From a virus, in the IMG/VR virus record IMGVR_UViG_3300042731_004976, positions 62,001 to 126,000 of that record: 64,000 bases of DNA; one strand, given 5' to 3'. How positions within the stretch are numbered: position 1 is the first letter of the stretch; every line of letters begins with the position of its first letter. Of this stretch, positions 48,633-56,469 are shown piece after piece. The notes under the pieces were generated by a model. The model saw nothing but the letters and a program-made list of their open reading frames with translations, did not search any database and was not told where the DNA came from. The position numbers and the translations under genes were made by a program.

Positions 48633-49843
48633 TCCTTTTGTTGGGGCTGCTGTTCCTCGGGGCTTGCGGAAGCGCCGACCAACCGAGCCCATTTTCTGAC
48701 CTCTCAGCTCCCGACAGTTCCTTTGGGGGCTCCCCGGGAGTCAGCGGTGGGGCTCAAGGAGAAAGTGGCTCTGGAGGCATCTCAGGGGCCGGAACAGGGG
48801 GTTCGGCCGGAGCCCTCGCGGAGCCCCTCGATGCAGGCGCTGATGCCCCGGTCTTTTGGGATGCTACGGTTGTGGATGGTTCCTCTTCGGATGGGGCTGT
48901 AGACGGCTCCCTAGGCGGCTTTGGAAGCTTCGGAGGCGGAGGGTCGTCTGGTTCCGCAGGAGCGCTCTCGGGCGGTTCTGGGGGCTCTGGAGGGGACTCT
49001 GGCGCGGGTGCTGGGGGTCTGGGAGGGTCTGCTGGTTCTGGAGGGCTTGGGGCTTCTGGGGCTTCTGGGGGTACCGGGGGTGTAGCCGGAACCGGAGGCG
49101 GCGGGTCCGGAGGTCTTGGGGGCTCCGGAGGTCAGGCACCGAACTGCGTCCAGGACCAGTTCAACAACCAGTGCCGGGATTCTGCGGAGAACGACGGTTG
49201 GCTCCAGACCGACAAGCTGGGCAAGTGCTTCCAAGATCGATGCTGTAGCGGCTGTACGGAGGGCGGGGTCGTGAACGGCACATCGTGCGAGCCAGGAACC
49301 TCGTTGCGAGCGTGCGGGTATGGGGGGCTTGCGTGCGAGGACTGCGAGGACTTCAACGAGTGCACCGACGATGCATGCGTTGGAGGAACCCTCTGCTCGA
49401 ACCAGGGCAAGATCGATGTGGCTTGCACGAGCATCAGTTCCACGGGCAAAGGCGTGTGCAAAGCGCAGATAGGAGGAAGTTACGGATGCATCCCATGCGG
49501 AGGCATCGCCGAGCTGTGCTGCGTCGGAGACACGTGTGACAGCGGCCTGAGTTGTGTCAACGATCGATGCAAGGCGCCTTGTGGCAACAGTGGTGAGGTG
49601 TGCTGCTCTGGCAGCTACTGCAACACGGGACTGTTCTGTCAGAGCGGGACGTGCGAGGCCCCGCCGTCGTGCGGGGGACTCAACGAAGCATGCTGCGCTA
49701 CGGGATCCCAGTGCAAGAGTTCGCTGAGCGCCTGTGTCAACGGCGTGTGTATCTCTTGCGGCAATCCCAATGGTCCCTGTTGTCCGGGCGCGGTCTGTAC
49801 TAGTGGGTACTTTTGCATCGGAGGCTCGTGCGGTACGAGGTGA
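48620..49843 (+). CDS. Gly/Ser-rich, Cys-rich surface lipoprotein
   Basis: 407 residues. MQTLILLLGLLFLGACGS is a lipoprotein signal with lipobox LGAC. Residues about 20-190 are a low-complexity Gly/Ser/Ala linker. Residues about 195-407 contain roughly 40 cysteines in repeating units of the form C-x(5-6)-CC-x-G-x-x-C-x-x-G-L-x-C, which suggests disulfide-bonded modules outside the cell. The design closely resembles surface lipoproteins of myxobacteria, so the gene was probably captured from a host. Superinfection exclusion or host-surface change is a reasonable guess. Confidence 0.75.
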   Translation: MQTLILLLGLLFLGACGSADQPSPFSDLSAPDSSFGGSPGVSGGAQGESGSGGISGAGTGGSAGALAEPLDAGADAPVFWDATVVDGSSSDGAVDGSLGGFGSFGGGGSSGSAGALSGGSGGSGGDSGAGAGGLGGSAGSGGLGASGASGGTGGVAGTGGGGSGGLGGSGGQAPNCVQDQFNNQCRDSAENDGWLQTDKLGKCFQDRCCSGCTEGGVVNGTSCEPGTSLRACGYGGLACEDCEDFNECTDDACVGGTLCSNQGKIDVACTSISSTGKGVCKAQIGGSYGCIPCGGIAELCCVGDTCDSGLSCVNDRCKAPCGNSGEVCCSGSYCNTGLFCQSGTCEAPPSCGGLNEACCATGSQCKSSLSACVNGVCISCGNPNGPCCPGAVCTSGYFCIGGSCGTR

Positions 49844-49847
49844 TGTC

Positions 49848-50027
49848 ATGTCCCGCTGCCCCGTCTGTTTGAATCCCCAGGCATCATCCAAGAGCAAGTC
49901 CTCAGAGAGGGAACGCATGGAGCGCAACCTTGCTGCATTGAAACGCGAAGAGGAAGCGCTCCAGAAGAAGTTGCACGACAACTTGGTCAGGCAGCATCGG
50001 CTCGAAGCGGTGCTGAAGGACGCTTGA
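49848..50027 (+). CDS. small zinc-knuckle coiled-coil protein
   Basis: 59 residues; ATG after GAGGTGATGTC. MSRCPVCLNP then a charged coiled coil (RNLAALKREEEALQKKLHDN). Its TGA stop is in the -35 of the next promoter. Confidence 0.6.
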   Translation: MSRCPVCLNPQASSKSKSSERERMERNLAALKREEEALQKKLHDNLVRQHRLEAVLKDA

Positions 50028-50052
50028 CTATCCGTTCTCTTAGAGGTATAGC
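50024..50052 (+). promoter_or_regulatory. promoter TTGACTATC-N14-TATAGC
   Basis: -35 overlaps the previous stop; -10 TATAGC at 50047-50052. The leader of about 25 bases contains AAAAGGA before ATG 50084. Confidence 0.75.
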
Positions 50053-50083
50053 AACGACTTTATGAACGAGAAAAGGATTTCGA

Positions 50084-50716
50084 ATGTCGCAGCATCGACG
50101 AGTACGTGACTTTGGCACCGATCCCAAGGCAAACCTCTTCCAGGCGGCTATTCCCGGAGGCCGAGGCATCGAGGCATCAGAGGCGCGAGGTCAGGTCGAG
50201 TTGGTGAACAGCACCCAATTGCCTTTTCAAGGCAGCGATGACCCGGCTTTGGCGGCTGCTGGTGTGGTGGTCGGGGGAGAGACGAACGGGAATGACATGC
50301 GGAATGCGGGGAAGCCGCTCTTCATCGACGCAACGCTTCCCGCGGGTTGGAAGAAGGTCGGTACGGATCACGACATGTGGTCCAAGCTCGTAGACGAGAA
50401 GGGGCGTACTCGCGCCACAATGTTCTACAAGGCGGCGTTCTACGATCAGAGCGCGTTCATGGGTACGGTGGGCCGCTTCAACATTCAGCGGAAGTACATC
50501 GAGGGCAACGACAACACCTACGTGTTGGAGGTACGTGACTGCGAGGAGCCGATCTTCTCCGTCACCCGCGAGCTTCCAGGCAAGCAGAAGGAGCGCACTC
50601 GCGAGCAGTGGTCGGAGTGCGACGCGATCGAGAAGGAAGCGGCGGCTGTCTGTGAGAAGTGGCTCGTGGATCAGGGCTATCCCGAGTGGAAGGACCACTC
50701 GAAGTACTGGGACTGA
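50084..50716 (+). CDS. hypothetical 210-aa protein
   Basis: MSQHRRVRDFGTDPKANLFQ; a beta-rich middle (LFIDATLPAGWKKVGTDHDM; TRATMFYKAAFYD) and a charged C-terminal helix. Four bases upstream of the macrodomain gene, so possibly linked in function. Unknown. Confidence 0.6.
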   Translation: MSQHRRVRDFGTDPKANLFQAAIPGGRGIEASEARGQVELVNSTQLPFQGSDDPALAAAGVVVGGETNGNDMRNAGKPLFIDATLPAGWKKVGTDHDMWSKLVDEKGRTRATMFYKAAFYDQSAFMGTVGRFNIQRKYIEGNDNTYVLEVRDCEEPIFSVTRELPGKQKERTREQWSECDAIEKEAAAVCEKWLVDQGYPEWKDHSKYWD

Positions 50717-50719
50717 GAC

Positions 50720-51235
50720 GTGCTCAAGTACTTGGTAGGCGACGCGACGCGGCCCGTGGGTGGTGGTGAGAAGATCATCACCCATTGTTGCAACGACCTC
50801 GGGCGTTGGGGATCGGGCTTCGTCGTGCCTCTCGGTCGGCTCTACCCGAGTGCGAAGTTCGCCTACCACCGCTGGTGTGAGGGGTTGGACGATCCTTCCT
50901 ACTCCGCGACGGGTCTCATGGGTTTGGGAGAGATCCAGTTCGTTCAGGTCGAACCGCACCTGTGGGTGGTCAACATCATCGGGCAGCATGGAGTGATCGA
51001 TCGCACCCCTGCGGGAGAGGGGCCTCCCATTCGATACGAAGCGATTCGGCAGGGGTTCGCCAAGCTACGGGGTTTCGCAACGCTGCGGAGTGCGAGCGTC
51101 CACATGCCTCGGATGGGTGCGGGACTCGCGGGAGGGCAGTGGGAAGAGATCGAGAAGCTCATCAACGCGGAGCTACTTAGCGGGGGCTTGGACGTCTTCG
51201 TTTACGACTTGCCTACGAAGGAGGCGAGCTTCTGA
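50720..51235 (+). CDS. macrodomain protein (ADP-ribose binding)
   Basis: 171 residues, a single macrodomain. YLVGDATRPVGGGEKIITHC, CNDLGRWGSGFVVPLGRLYP, LGEIQFVQVEPHLWVVNIIG, PPIRYEAI and VHMPRMGAGLAGGQWEEIE reproduce the ALC1/Poa1-type fold, including the Asn-Asp and Gly-rich phosphate loop. It may remove ADP-ribose from targets or hydrolyse ADP-ribose-1''-phosphate. It fits the NAD+/ADP-ribose theme of the genome. GTG start at 50720. Confidence 0.88.
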   Translation: MLKYLVGDATRPVGGGEKIITHCCNDLGRWGSGFVVPLGRLYPSAKFAYHRWCEGLDDPSYSATGLMGLGEIQFVQVEPHLWVVNIIGQHGVIDRTPAGEGPPIRYEAIRQGFAKLRGFATLRSASVHMPRMGAGLAGGQWEEIEKLINAELLSGGLDVFVYDLPTKEASF

Positions 51236-51236
51236 C

Positions 51237-51713
51237 ATGGGCTACTTCAGTAACAACGATGAAGGTTCGGCATACGAGGAACGCTACTGCTCTCGGTGCA
51301 TCCACGGCGGGGAGGACTTGGAGTGTCCTGTGATCTTCGTTCACGCGATGTACGCCTACAAGGAGTGCGGCAAGGGTTCGAACGCGGAGCGCATCCTCAA
51401 CATACTGATCCCTCGTGCGAAGAACGGTGTGGGCAACGAGCAGTGCAAGATGTTTGTCGCGCGCACGGGTTCTGAGGAGGACGAAAGCGAAGATGCTGCT
51501 GTGCTCCGGATCATCGAAACGGACAAGAGCATCGCCGAAGCGTTCGCTCGCTTCGTTGCGGAGCCTATGTCCGTCAAGGCGCATCTCACGGATTGGGAGT
51601 TCAAGCTCGCATGCGAAGCTCCGATCGTCTTCGAGAAGTACAAGGGCTTCACGTGGAAGCAGCGCCGCAGTCTTCGTCAGATCGTGCAGAAGATCATTAA
51701 AGGACAAGGGTGA
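51237..51713 (+). CDS. conserved phage-type 158-aa protein
   Basis: MGYFSNNDEGSAYEERYCSR then CIHGG, a CPV and a further C-x-K-x-F give a possible zinc site at the N-terminus. The rest is helical (AEAFARFVAEPMSVKAHLTD). Similar MGYFSN...CxxC proteins are frequent in phages; function unknown. Confidence 0.65.
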   Translation: MGYFSNNDEGSAYEERYCSRCIHGGEDLECPVIFVHAMYAYKECGKGSNAERILNILIPRAKNGVGNEQCKMFVARTGSEEDESEDAAVLRIIETDKSIAEAFARFVAEPMSVKAHLTDWEFKLACEAPIVFEKYKGFTWKQRRSLRQIVQKIIKGQG

Positions 51714-52225
51714 TGGTTACGGACGGTCGCGAACTGGTCGAGATTCTAGACCGAGCCTTCAAGGGTTCTGTCTCGATTCCTTCTGGGGCGGGGTTGCCGC
51801 CGCGGCACTGGAAGTTGCGTCTCGAAGCGTACATGCACGAGATCGGTCACGGGGCCGTCCTCGGTTGGAAGCGCATTCCTCGGAAGCAAGAGAACCGCTT
51901 CCAGGACTTCGAGATGTTCGGTACGGAGATCGAACAGGCCTTATGGAACCTCACGGTACGTACAGCAAACATGCATGAGGTGAGGACTATTGCCACGGTG
52001 CTCGGGCTCAACCGCAAGTACGGTTGGGGGTTGCCTGAAGCACACTCGGTCTCTGTGGGCTTGGACAGCCTGTACAAGGGAGACGACAAGGGCTCGGTCA
52101 AAAAGCTCACCAGGAGGCAGCTACAGGCTCTCGTGGAGGCGGTGCCTCAACGTTCCGTGGCGAAGTACGTGAAGCGCTCTGAGACGATCATCTCGAACGT
52201 CGTCCAGCGGATGGCGCGTCTTTGA
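51713..52225 (+). CDS. hypothetical protein with HExxH motif
   Basis: 170 residues (GTG 51710 also possible). LEAYMHEIGHGAVLGW contains H42-E43-x-x-H46, a zincin-like signature, but no clear third ligand. Helical and basic elsewhere. Could be coincidence. Confidence 0.55.
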   Translation: MVTDGRELVEILDRAFKGSVSIPSGAGLPPRHWKLRLEAYMHEIGHGAVLGWKRIPRKQENRFQDFEMFGTEIEQALWNLTVRTANMHEVRTIATVLGLNRKYGWGLPEAHSVSVGLDSLYKGDDKGSVKKLTRRQLQALVEAVPQRSVAKYVKRSETIISNVVQRMARL

Positions 52226-52427
52226 GGTACTTGTAGGCGGCGTGTAGGCGTGCGTCGCTTCGGTACTTGCGGAAGGCTCGAACCGCAGGCCACAGCTCAT
52301 CGGGGATCTCTGCATAGGGGAGCTGCTCGACACGGAGGGACTCGGCCAGCTCGTGTGCGGAGGGAGTTTTCCGCATCTGGGCTGCTCGCCAAGCTAGGGC
52401 TGGGAAAACTTCCGAATAGCGAGGCAT
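52188..52427 (-). CDS. hypothetical 79-aa protein
   Basis: ATG 52427 (TGATG overlap with the gene above it). MPRYSEVFPALAWRAAQMRK, helical. Overlaps the convergent gene end by 38 bases. Last gene of the NAD operon; unknown. Confidence 0.55.
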   Translation of the reverse strand: MPRYSEVFPALAWRAAQMRKTPSAHELAESLRVEQLPYAEIPDELWPAVRAFRKYRSDARLHAAYKYLKDAPSAGRRSR

Positions 52428-52879
52428 CAGAAGTCGTTCGGGCGAAGATCGCTCTCACCCGTCAGGTATTCCAGGAGATCTACTCGTCCGCCGAACCCTG
52501 CGCGGATGGTCTTCCTCTTGAGTGCGTGGTGTGCGAAGTATCGATGCCAGCCGTCGAGGATGACTGGGATTGCGTAGACACGACCGCCTCCGCAGATGCA
52601 GTCGATCGAGATGGGAGCCTCCAGGTCTTCGGGGCTTTGCATGAGGTAGCGGATGCGCGCAGCATGCGTTTCCGCAGTCCACTTCTTGGGAGCGCTGTGT
52701 CCATCCGGAGTGTAGCGGGAAGGTTCCAGGGAGGTGCCTTCTTCCACCATACTCGGGTAAAAGCCAACGCCCCAGATGTCGTCCTCATCACAAGGACCGG
52801 CGCCGAAGCATTCGTCGAGGCGAGCAAGGATGATGTCGTAGACTGGATCTACTTCACGGTCGCTTGCGGTTGGATCCAA
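52427..52879 (-). CDS. ParB/Srx-fold-like protein, start uncertain
   Basis: About 150 residues. RYLMQSPEDLEAPISIDCIC, GGRVYAIPVILDGWHRYFAH and GFGGRVDLLEYLTG resemble a ParB-type core (DGxHRxxA). The only starts are TTG 52879 or a far ATG 52960 that would overlap the previous gene by 112 bases. Role unknown. Confidence 0.55.
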   Translation of the reverse strand: MDPTASDREVDPVYDIILARLDECFGAGPCDEDDIWGVGFYPSMVEEGTSLEPSRYTPDGHSAPKKWTAETHAARIRYLMQSPEDLEAPISIDCICGGGRVYAIPVILDGWHRYFAHHALKRKTIRAGFGGRVDLLEYLTGESDLRPNDF

Positions 52880-53115
52880 AACATCGTCGCTACCAGATAC
52901 GCTCCCTTGAAGGGCGTTGGTTTGACGATCACTAAGCGCAGTCCGTTGTGCTCTCGCCATGTCGAGTCCGTGTCGAACGTATCCTTGCCCTTCTCCAGGG
53001 CTTCCGCAACGTGGAAGTCGGTGATGCTCTGTTCCTCCGCCTTGGCTTGCGCGTGACGGGTGAGTACGATTTTGTGCCTCCCGTAGCCCGGTACGTCCTC
53101 GTAGAGGTACTTCAC
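52849..53115 (-). CDS. DUF4258-like protein
   Basis: 88 residues from GTG 53115 (GTGA). HKIVLTRHAQAKAEEQSITD, VAEALEKGKDTFDTDSTW, LRLVIVKPTPFKGAYLVATM follow the DUF4258 pattern (small RelE-like fold). May be an RNase-like or regulatory protein. Coupled to the NMNAT fusion. Confidence 0.65.
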   Translation of the reverse strand: MKYLYEDVPGYGRHKIVLTRHAQAKAEEQSITDFHVAEALEKGKDTFDTDSTWREHNGLRLVIVKPTPFKGAYLVATMFWIQPQATVK

Positions 53116-54215
53116 GCACGCCCCTCGCGAACGTCCGTGGAGCTGATGTCCCATCGGCCTTTGACGGGGTAGAATAGGAAGTCCGAGTTCAAGGAGAGCG
53201 TCTCGTCGTTCAAGAGGTCTCGCATCGTGGTGTACCCCCGGTCCGGGATCTCTCGTCCTACGACGTAGAACCGTACTCTCTCTTCGACGAAGGGGGCCAG
53301 GTTCTCCTCGGGGGTCTTGTTGTCCCACGTCATGAGACGCAGCAGGGCGTCTGCACCGATGACGATGTGCTTCACGCCGGAGGCGATCTTGTCCTCATAG
53401 AGGGGTTGCCCTCTGGTGAAGATCACACTGTGTCCCTTGAGCATCTTCGCCCGCTGCAACATCTCGGGGACGGTGAGCGCTGGCTTGTGCGGAGGCTCTG
53501 CCTCGATGCTGAATAGCACCGGACGTCTGTGCTCTTCTTCGATCTGCTCGGCGATGCCGAAGTGCCCTTCGTGTGGCGGGTTGAACGCTCCGGGGAAGTG
53601 TGCGTACTCCGAAGCACGCCTGTGGCTCAGGTTGGTGAAGGGACGCAAGAAGAAGACGTCTCGAATGTCGATGGGGTCGCTCAGTTCGTACCAGTCGAAG
53701 ATCTCTTGGGTGATGGGCACGAGAGGAAGACCAAGGGCGTTGCGTAGCGCGTTGAGTCCTAGAAGATCGCAGGTCTCTCCCTCGTCCTCACGTCCTGTGC
53801 TCTTGCTTTTGTTCAGCACGGCGTAGAGCAAAGTGCACTTGTCTTCGCTTACCGTTGCGATGTAGACCCGGTGATCCCCCTTGTGCTCCCGGGTGGTGCC
53901 GACGACGGCCGTCATGCCTACACCGATCGTCCTCTTGTTTCCCGGTTTCCACGCACGGCTGTATGCCTCCATGGCGAGCTGGATAGCCGTGGTCTCGGTG
54001 CATGCTCGTTCGGGCTCGAACCCTAGGAAGTCCGCTGTGTCCTCCGCCGCGTAGGGGAATGCTGCGCCCACGAGGAACTTGGAGCACCCGGGGACGTCCC
54101 ACAGCAGCTTCTGGAGGCCTGCCCCGGCCCCCGTACAGACCACGTAGACCTGCGGGGGCTCGGGGAGGTCACGGATCTCCGTGACTGCGTCGATGGTGTT
54201 CACTGGACCGCTCAC
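53112..54215 (-). CDS. CinA-like / NMN adenylyltransferase fusion
   Basis: 367 residues. Residues about 20-180 resemble the CinA C-terminal (NMN deamidase) domain: VVCTGAGAGLQKLLWDVPGC, FLVGAAFPYAAEDTADFLGF, IQLAMEAYSRA, GVGMTAVVGTT. The catalytic Ser of the usual ESCTGG appears replaced. Residues about 210-367 are a nucleotidyltransferase: HFPGAFNPPHEGHFGIAEQI (GxFxPxHxGH) and the final ISSTDVREGRA (SSTxxR). It would join NMN and ATP to make NAD+, completing the pathway begun by the NAMPT upstream. GTG start (GTGA). Confidence 0.8.
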   Translation of the reverse strand: MSGPVNTIDAVTEIRDLPEPPQVYVVCTGAGAGLQKLLWDVPGCSKFLVGAAFPYAAEDTADFLGFEPERACTETTAIQLAMEAYSRAWKPGNKRTIGVGMTAVVGTTREHKGDHRVYIATVSEDKCTLLYAVLNKSKSTGREDEGETCDLLGLNALRNALGLPLVPITQEIFDWYELSDPIDIRDVFFLRPFTNLSHRRASEYAHFPGAFNPPHEGHFGIAEQIEEEHRRPVLFSIEAEPPHKPALTVPEMLQRAKMLKGHSVIFTRGQPLYEDKIASGVKHIVIGADALLRLMTWDNKTPEENLAPFVEERVRFYVVGREIPDRGYTTMRDLLNDETLSLNSDFLFYPVKGRWDISSTDVREGRA

Positions 54216-55585
54216 GCGGTCTCCTTTGCCCTCTTGCGGACGTCGTCGAAGGTGAGGGTTCGGAGGATCTTGCCGTTCTCGTAGACGACCTCCAGTAGAT
54301 CCCCGTGCTTGACCTCGGGAACGGTGCGGAGCTGCCCGCCCTCGCGAACGAGAGACATGCGACCCTTCTTGCTGACCTTGCCGTGGTCAGTAGCAGGATC
54401 CTTGAAGACCTCCACATCCTTGCCGGCAACGCGCGCCCAGGAGCACTTGAATGCGAACTTCTGGGTGTCCCGATCCATTTTCTGGAGCAGAGCCCCGCCG
54501 CATCCGAAGGCGATGTTCGAGGCCGAGTAGCCGTTGCTGAGCACGACTCGAAGGATCTCCTGGATCGAGTCCTCGTTCACGCCGTCGCCTTGGATGAGCC
54601 GGAACTCGGGAGGGAGCACCTTGTAGCCTTTGGTGTTCTTGGTCATGCCCACCTTGCGCTCCAAGATCTGAAGGCACTTGAGCACGACGTCCGGCGGGTT
54701 GCCCGAGTCCGGACGGATGATGAGCGTACCGCCCGACTCCTTGACCAGCTCACGCAGCTCTTCGCCCCAGAGATTTTCCACAGCGCTGAAGATGTCCCAC
54801 GAGTCGGACACGCAGGCGTACAGCTTACCCTCGCCTGCGTACTGCTTGACCATGTTCCGGTAGGCGTCGGCCTCGTGAGCCTTGCCCCACATGGTCATCG
54901 TGGAGTGCTCGGCCGCGGGAATCGAGAAGCCTGCCATCTCACAGTCGTAGAAGTGGTTGGCGTAGCGCACTCCTTCGACCGTGTCCGATCCCATGAAGTT
55001 CACGAGGTGGGCCATGCCTCCGATACCCGCAGCTTCCCGGGACGTCACGCCACGACCACCGAAGTCGTGCAGCTTGAAGTCGATCTCCGCGGCGGGATCG
55101 TCTGCGGACTCCACGAGAGCCTCCCAGATGATCCTTCGGATGTTGTGACTCTGCGTCGCAACCGTGATCGGGTACCAGAGGCGCACCATTTGGGTTTCGA
55201 GCCAGGACACGACCCAGAACAGCTCTGGGTCCGTGCTCTCGACGCTGAGCAGGATGTTCCGCGTGGGCACCACCAGCCCCTCGGGAACGGCGCGGATGCG
55301 TACGGGCAAGTAGCCGTTGTGCTTGGTGACGACTTTCATCCAACCCTCGCGATTGAAAGGCTCCCCGTGAGCCGCGAAGAACTCGGCCGCCTCGTTCACG
55401 TCCGCTGCGGTGATCGGCTTCGAGAGGTACTCGCGCATGAACCACTGGAGGCCGAAGAAGACGGTCTGCCCGTAGCGCCCGCCACGCGACTCGAAGTACG
55501 AGTACATCGCTTCGGTCTCCGGAGGGTACTGAAGCCAGTGGCTGGCCTTGTAGCTGTCGGTGTCGAGAATGAGGTTGAAGTCCAT
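54212..55585 (-). CDS. nadV: nicotinamide phosphoribosyltransferase (NAMPT)
   Basis: 457 residues, normal family length. LDTDSYKASHWLQYPPETEA, SYFESRGGRYGQTVFFGLQW, FKLHDFGGRGVTSREAAGIG, FMGSDTVEG, PAAEHSTMTMW, IIRPDSGNPPDVV, LIQGDGVNEDSI and IAFGCGGALLQKMDRDTQKF include the PRPP and nicotinamide site residues. Makes NMN from nicotinamide and PRPP. AAGGA upstream of ATG 55585. With the NMNAT gene it forms a two-step NAD+ salvage route like those known in phages such as KVP40 and in NAD+-reconstitution anti-defence systems. Confidence 0.93.
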   Translation of the reverse strand: MDFNLILDTDSYKASHWLQYPPETEAMYSYFESRGGRYGQTVFFGLQWFMREYLSKPITAADVNEAAEFFAAHGEPFNREGWMKVVTKHNGYLPVRIRAVPEGLVVPTRNILLSVESTDPELFWVVSWLETQMVRLWYPITVATQSHNIRRIIWEALVESADDPAAEIDFKLHDFGGRGVTSREAAGIGGMAHLVNFMGSDTVEGVRYANHFYDCEMAGFSIPAAEHSTMTMWGKAHEADAYRNMVKQYAGEGKLYACVSDSWDIFSAVENLWGEELRELVKESGGTLIIRPDSGNPPDVVLKCLQILERKVGMTKNTKGYKVLPPEFRLIQGDGVNEDSIQEILRVVLSNGYSASNIAFGCGGALLQKMDRDTQKFAFKCSWARVAGKDVEVFKDPATDHGKVSKKGRMSLVREGGQLRTVPEVKHGDLLEVVYENGKILRTLTFDDVRKRAKETA

Positions 55586-55598
55586 GATTCGGTTCCTT

Positions 55599-56303
55599 TC
55601 AGATCTCGAAGACGAGCCCGTTCTTCACGGCCTTGTCGTAGGCCCGCTTGTCGAAGCGGTAGAGTTGAGCGGGACGGTGACTCGTCCCCTGTTGCATCCC
55701 GTTCTCCACGAGGATGTTCATGGCGAGGATCTTCTTGCGGAAGTTCCGCTTGTCGATCTCACGCCCCAGGATCGTTTCGTACAGCTTGCGGAGCTGCCCG
55801 AGCGAGAATTCCTTCGGCAGGAGGTTGAAGCCGATCGGTTCGTACGTCAGCTTCCCCCTCAAGCGCTGTACGGCCGTGCTGAGGATCTTGTTGTGGTCGA
55901 AGGCCAGCTCGGCTTTCATCGCTTCGTCGAGGGGCATCCACTTTGCTTCGGCGGCGTCGCTGGCTCCTTCCACGAGCATGGAACGCACCAGCCCGAAGTG
56001 GGCCACGGTGATGACACGCCCCCGAGGATCTCGGTCCTTGTCGCTGAACGTGTAGAGCTGCTCCAAGTAGTCGACCGTGGCGCCGGTCTCCTCCTCCAGC
56101 TCACGACGTGCTGCGGCTTCGATGTCCGGGTCTTCGTCGATGTCTAGGAATCCGCCAGGTAGTGCCCACTGACCCTTGAAGGGCTCGCCGCCCCTCTGGA
56201 TCAACAGCACGTTCAGCGAGGGCTCTAAGTAGGACTGGTGGAGACCGAAGAGCACGATATCGGCTGTTACGCTCGGTCGCGGGTACTTGTAGGTGTGAGC
56301 CAT
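55599..56303 (-). CDS. nrtR: NrtR-type Nudix-winged-helix regulator
   Basis: 234 residues. N-terminal Nudix domain: PGGFLDIDEDPDIEAAARRE then LEEETG, a Nudix box carrying a two-residue insertion, as expected for a ligand-sensing rather than catalytic domain. C-terminal winged helix (LGQLRKLYETILGREIDKRN, FRKKILAMNILVE, PAQLYRFDKRAYD). NrtR proteins sense ADP-ribose-type metabolites and repress NAD genes. First in the operon with NAMPT and NMNAT, and a palindrome occupies its promoter spacer. Confidence 0.88.
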   Translation of the reverse strand: MAHTYKYPRPSVTADIVLFGLHQSYLEPSLNVLLIQRGGEPFKGQWALPGGFLDIDEDPDIEAAARRELEEETGATVDYLEQLYTFSDKDRDPRGRVITVAHFGLVRSMLVEGASDAAEAKWMPLDEAMKAELAFDHNKILSTAVQRLRGKLTYEPIGFNLLPKEFSLGQLRKLYETILGREIDKRNFRKKILAMNILVENGMQQGTSHRPAQLYRFDKRAYDKAVKNGLVFEI

Positions 56304-56309
56304 GGGGTA

Positions 56310-56338
56310 ATAATCACACTAACTTAGTGTTCTGTCAA
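56310..56338 (-). promoter_or_regulatory. NAD-operon promoter, TTGACA-N17-GATTAT
   Basis: -35 TTGACA 56338-56333, -10 GATTAT 56315-56310, six bases to ATG 56303. The spacer is almost wholly the palindrome at 56316-56330. Confidence 0.7.
56316..56330. promoter_or_regulatory. probable NrtR operator
   Basis: ACACTAACTTAGTGT: perfect 7-bp arms around one base, exactly between -35 and -10. A regulator bound here would block polymerase. A looser ACAC...GTGT pair follows at about 56338-56353. Confidence 0.7.
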
Positions 56339-56469
56339 CACAAAAGTTCGTGTGCTCCTAACCCTAAGTAATCATGGGTCTCTTTCGCCTCTTCCCCCAG
56401 GCAGGTCCTTCCGATACGCTCGCTGCTTCCAGGGCCCGAGAGGGCCCCCTAGAGACGAAGGAGCTGAGA

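Noticed and set aside
48911-49981. 356-codon open frame on the minus strand
   Set aside because: Antisense to the Gly/Cys-rich lipoprotein gene; its openness follows from the repetitive GC-rich codons.
54305-55828. 507-codon open frame on the plus strand
   Set aside because: It is antisense to the clear NAMPT gene and has no family-like motifs.
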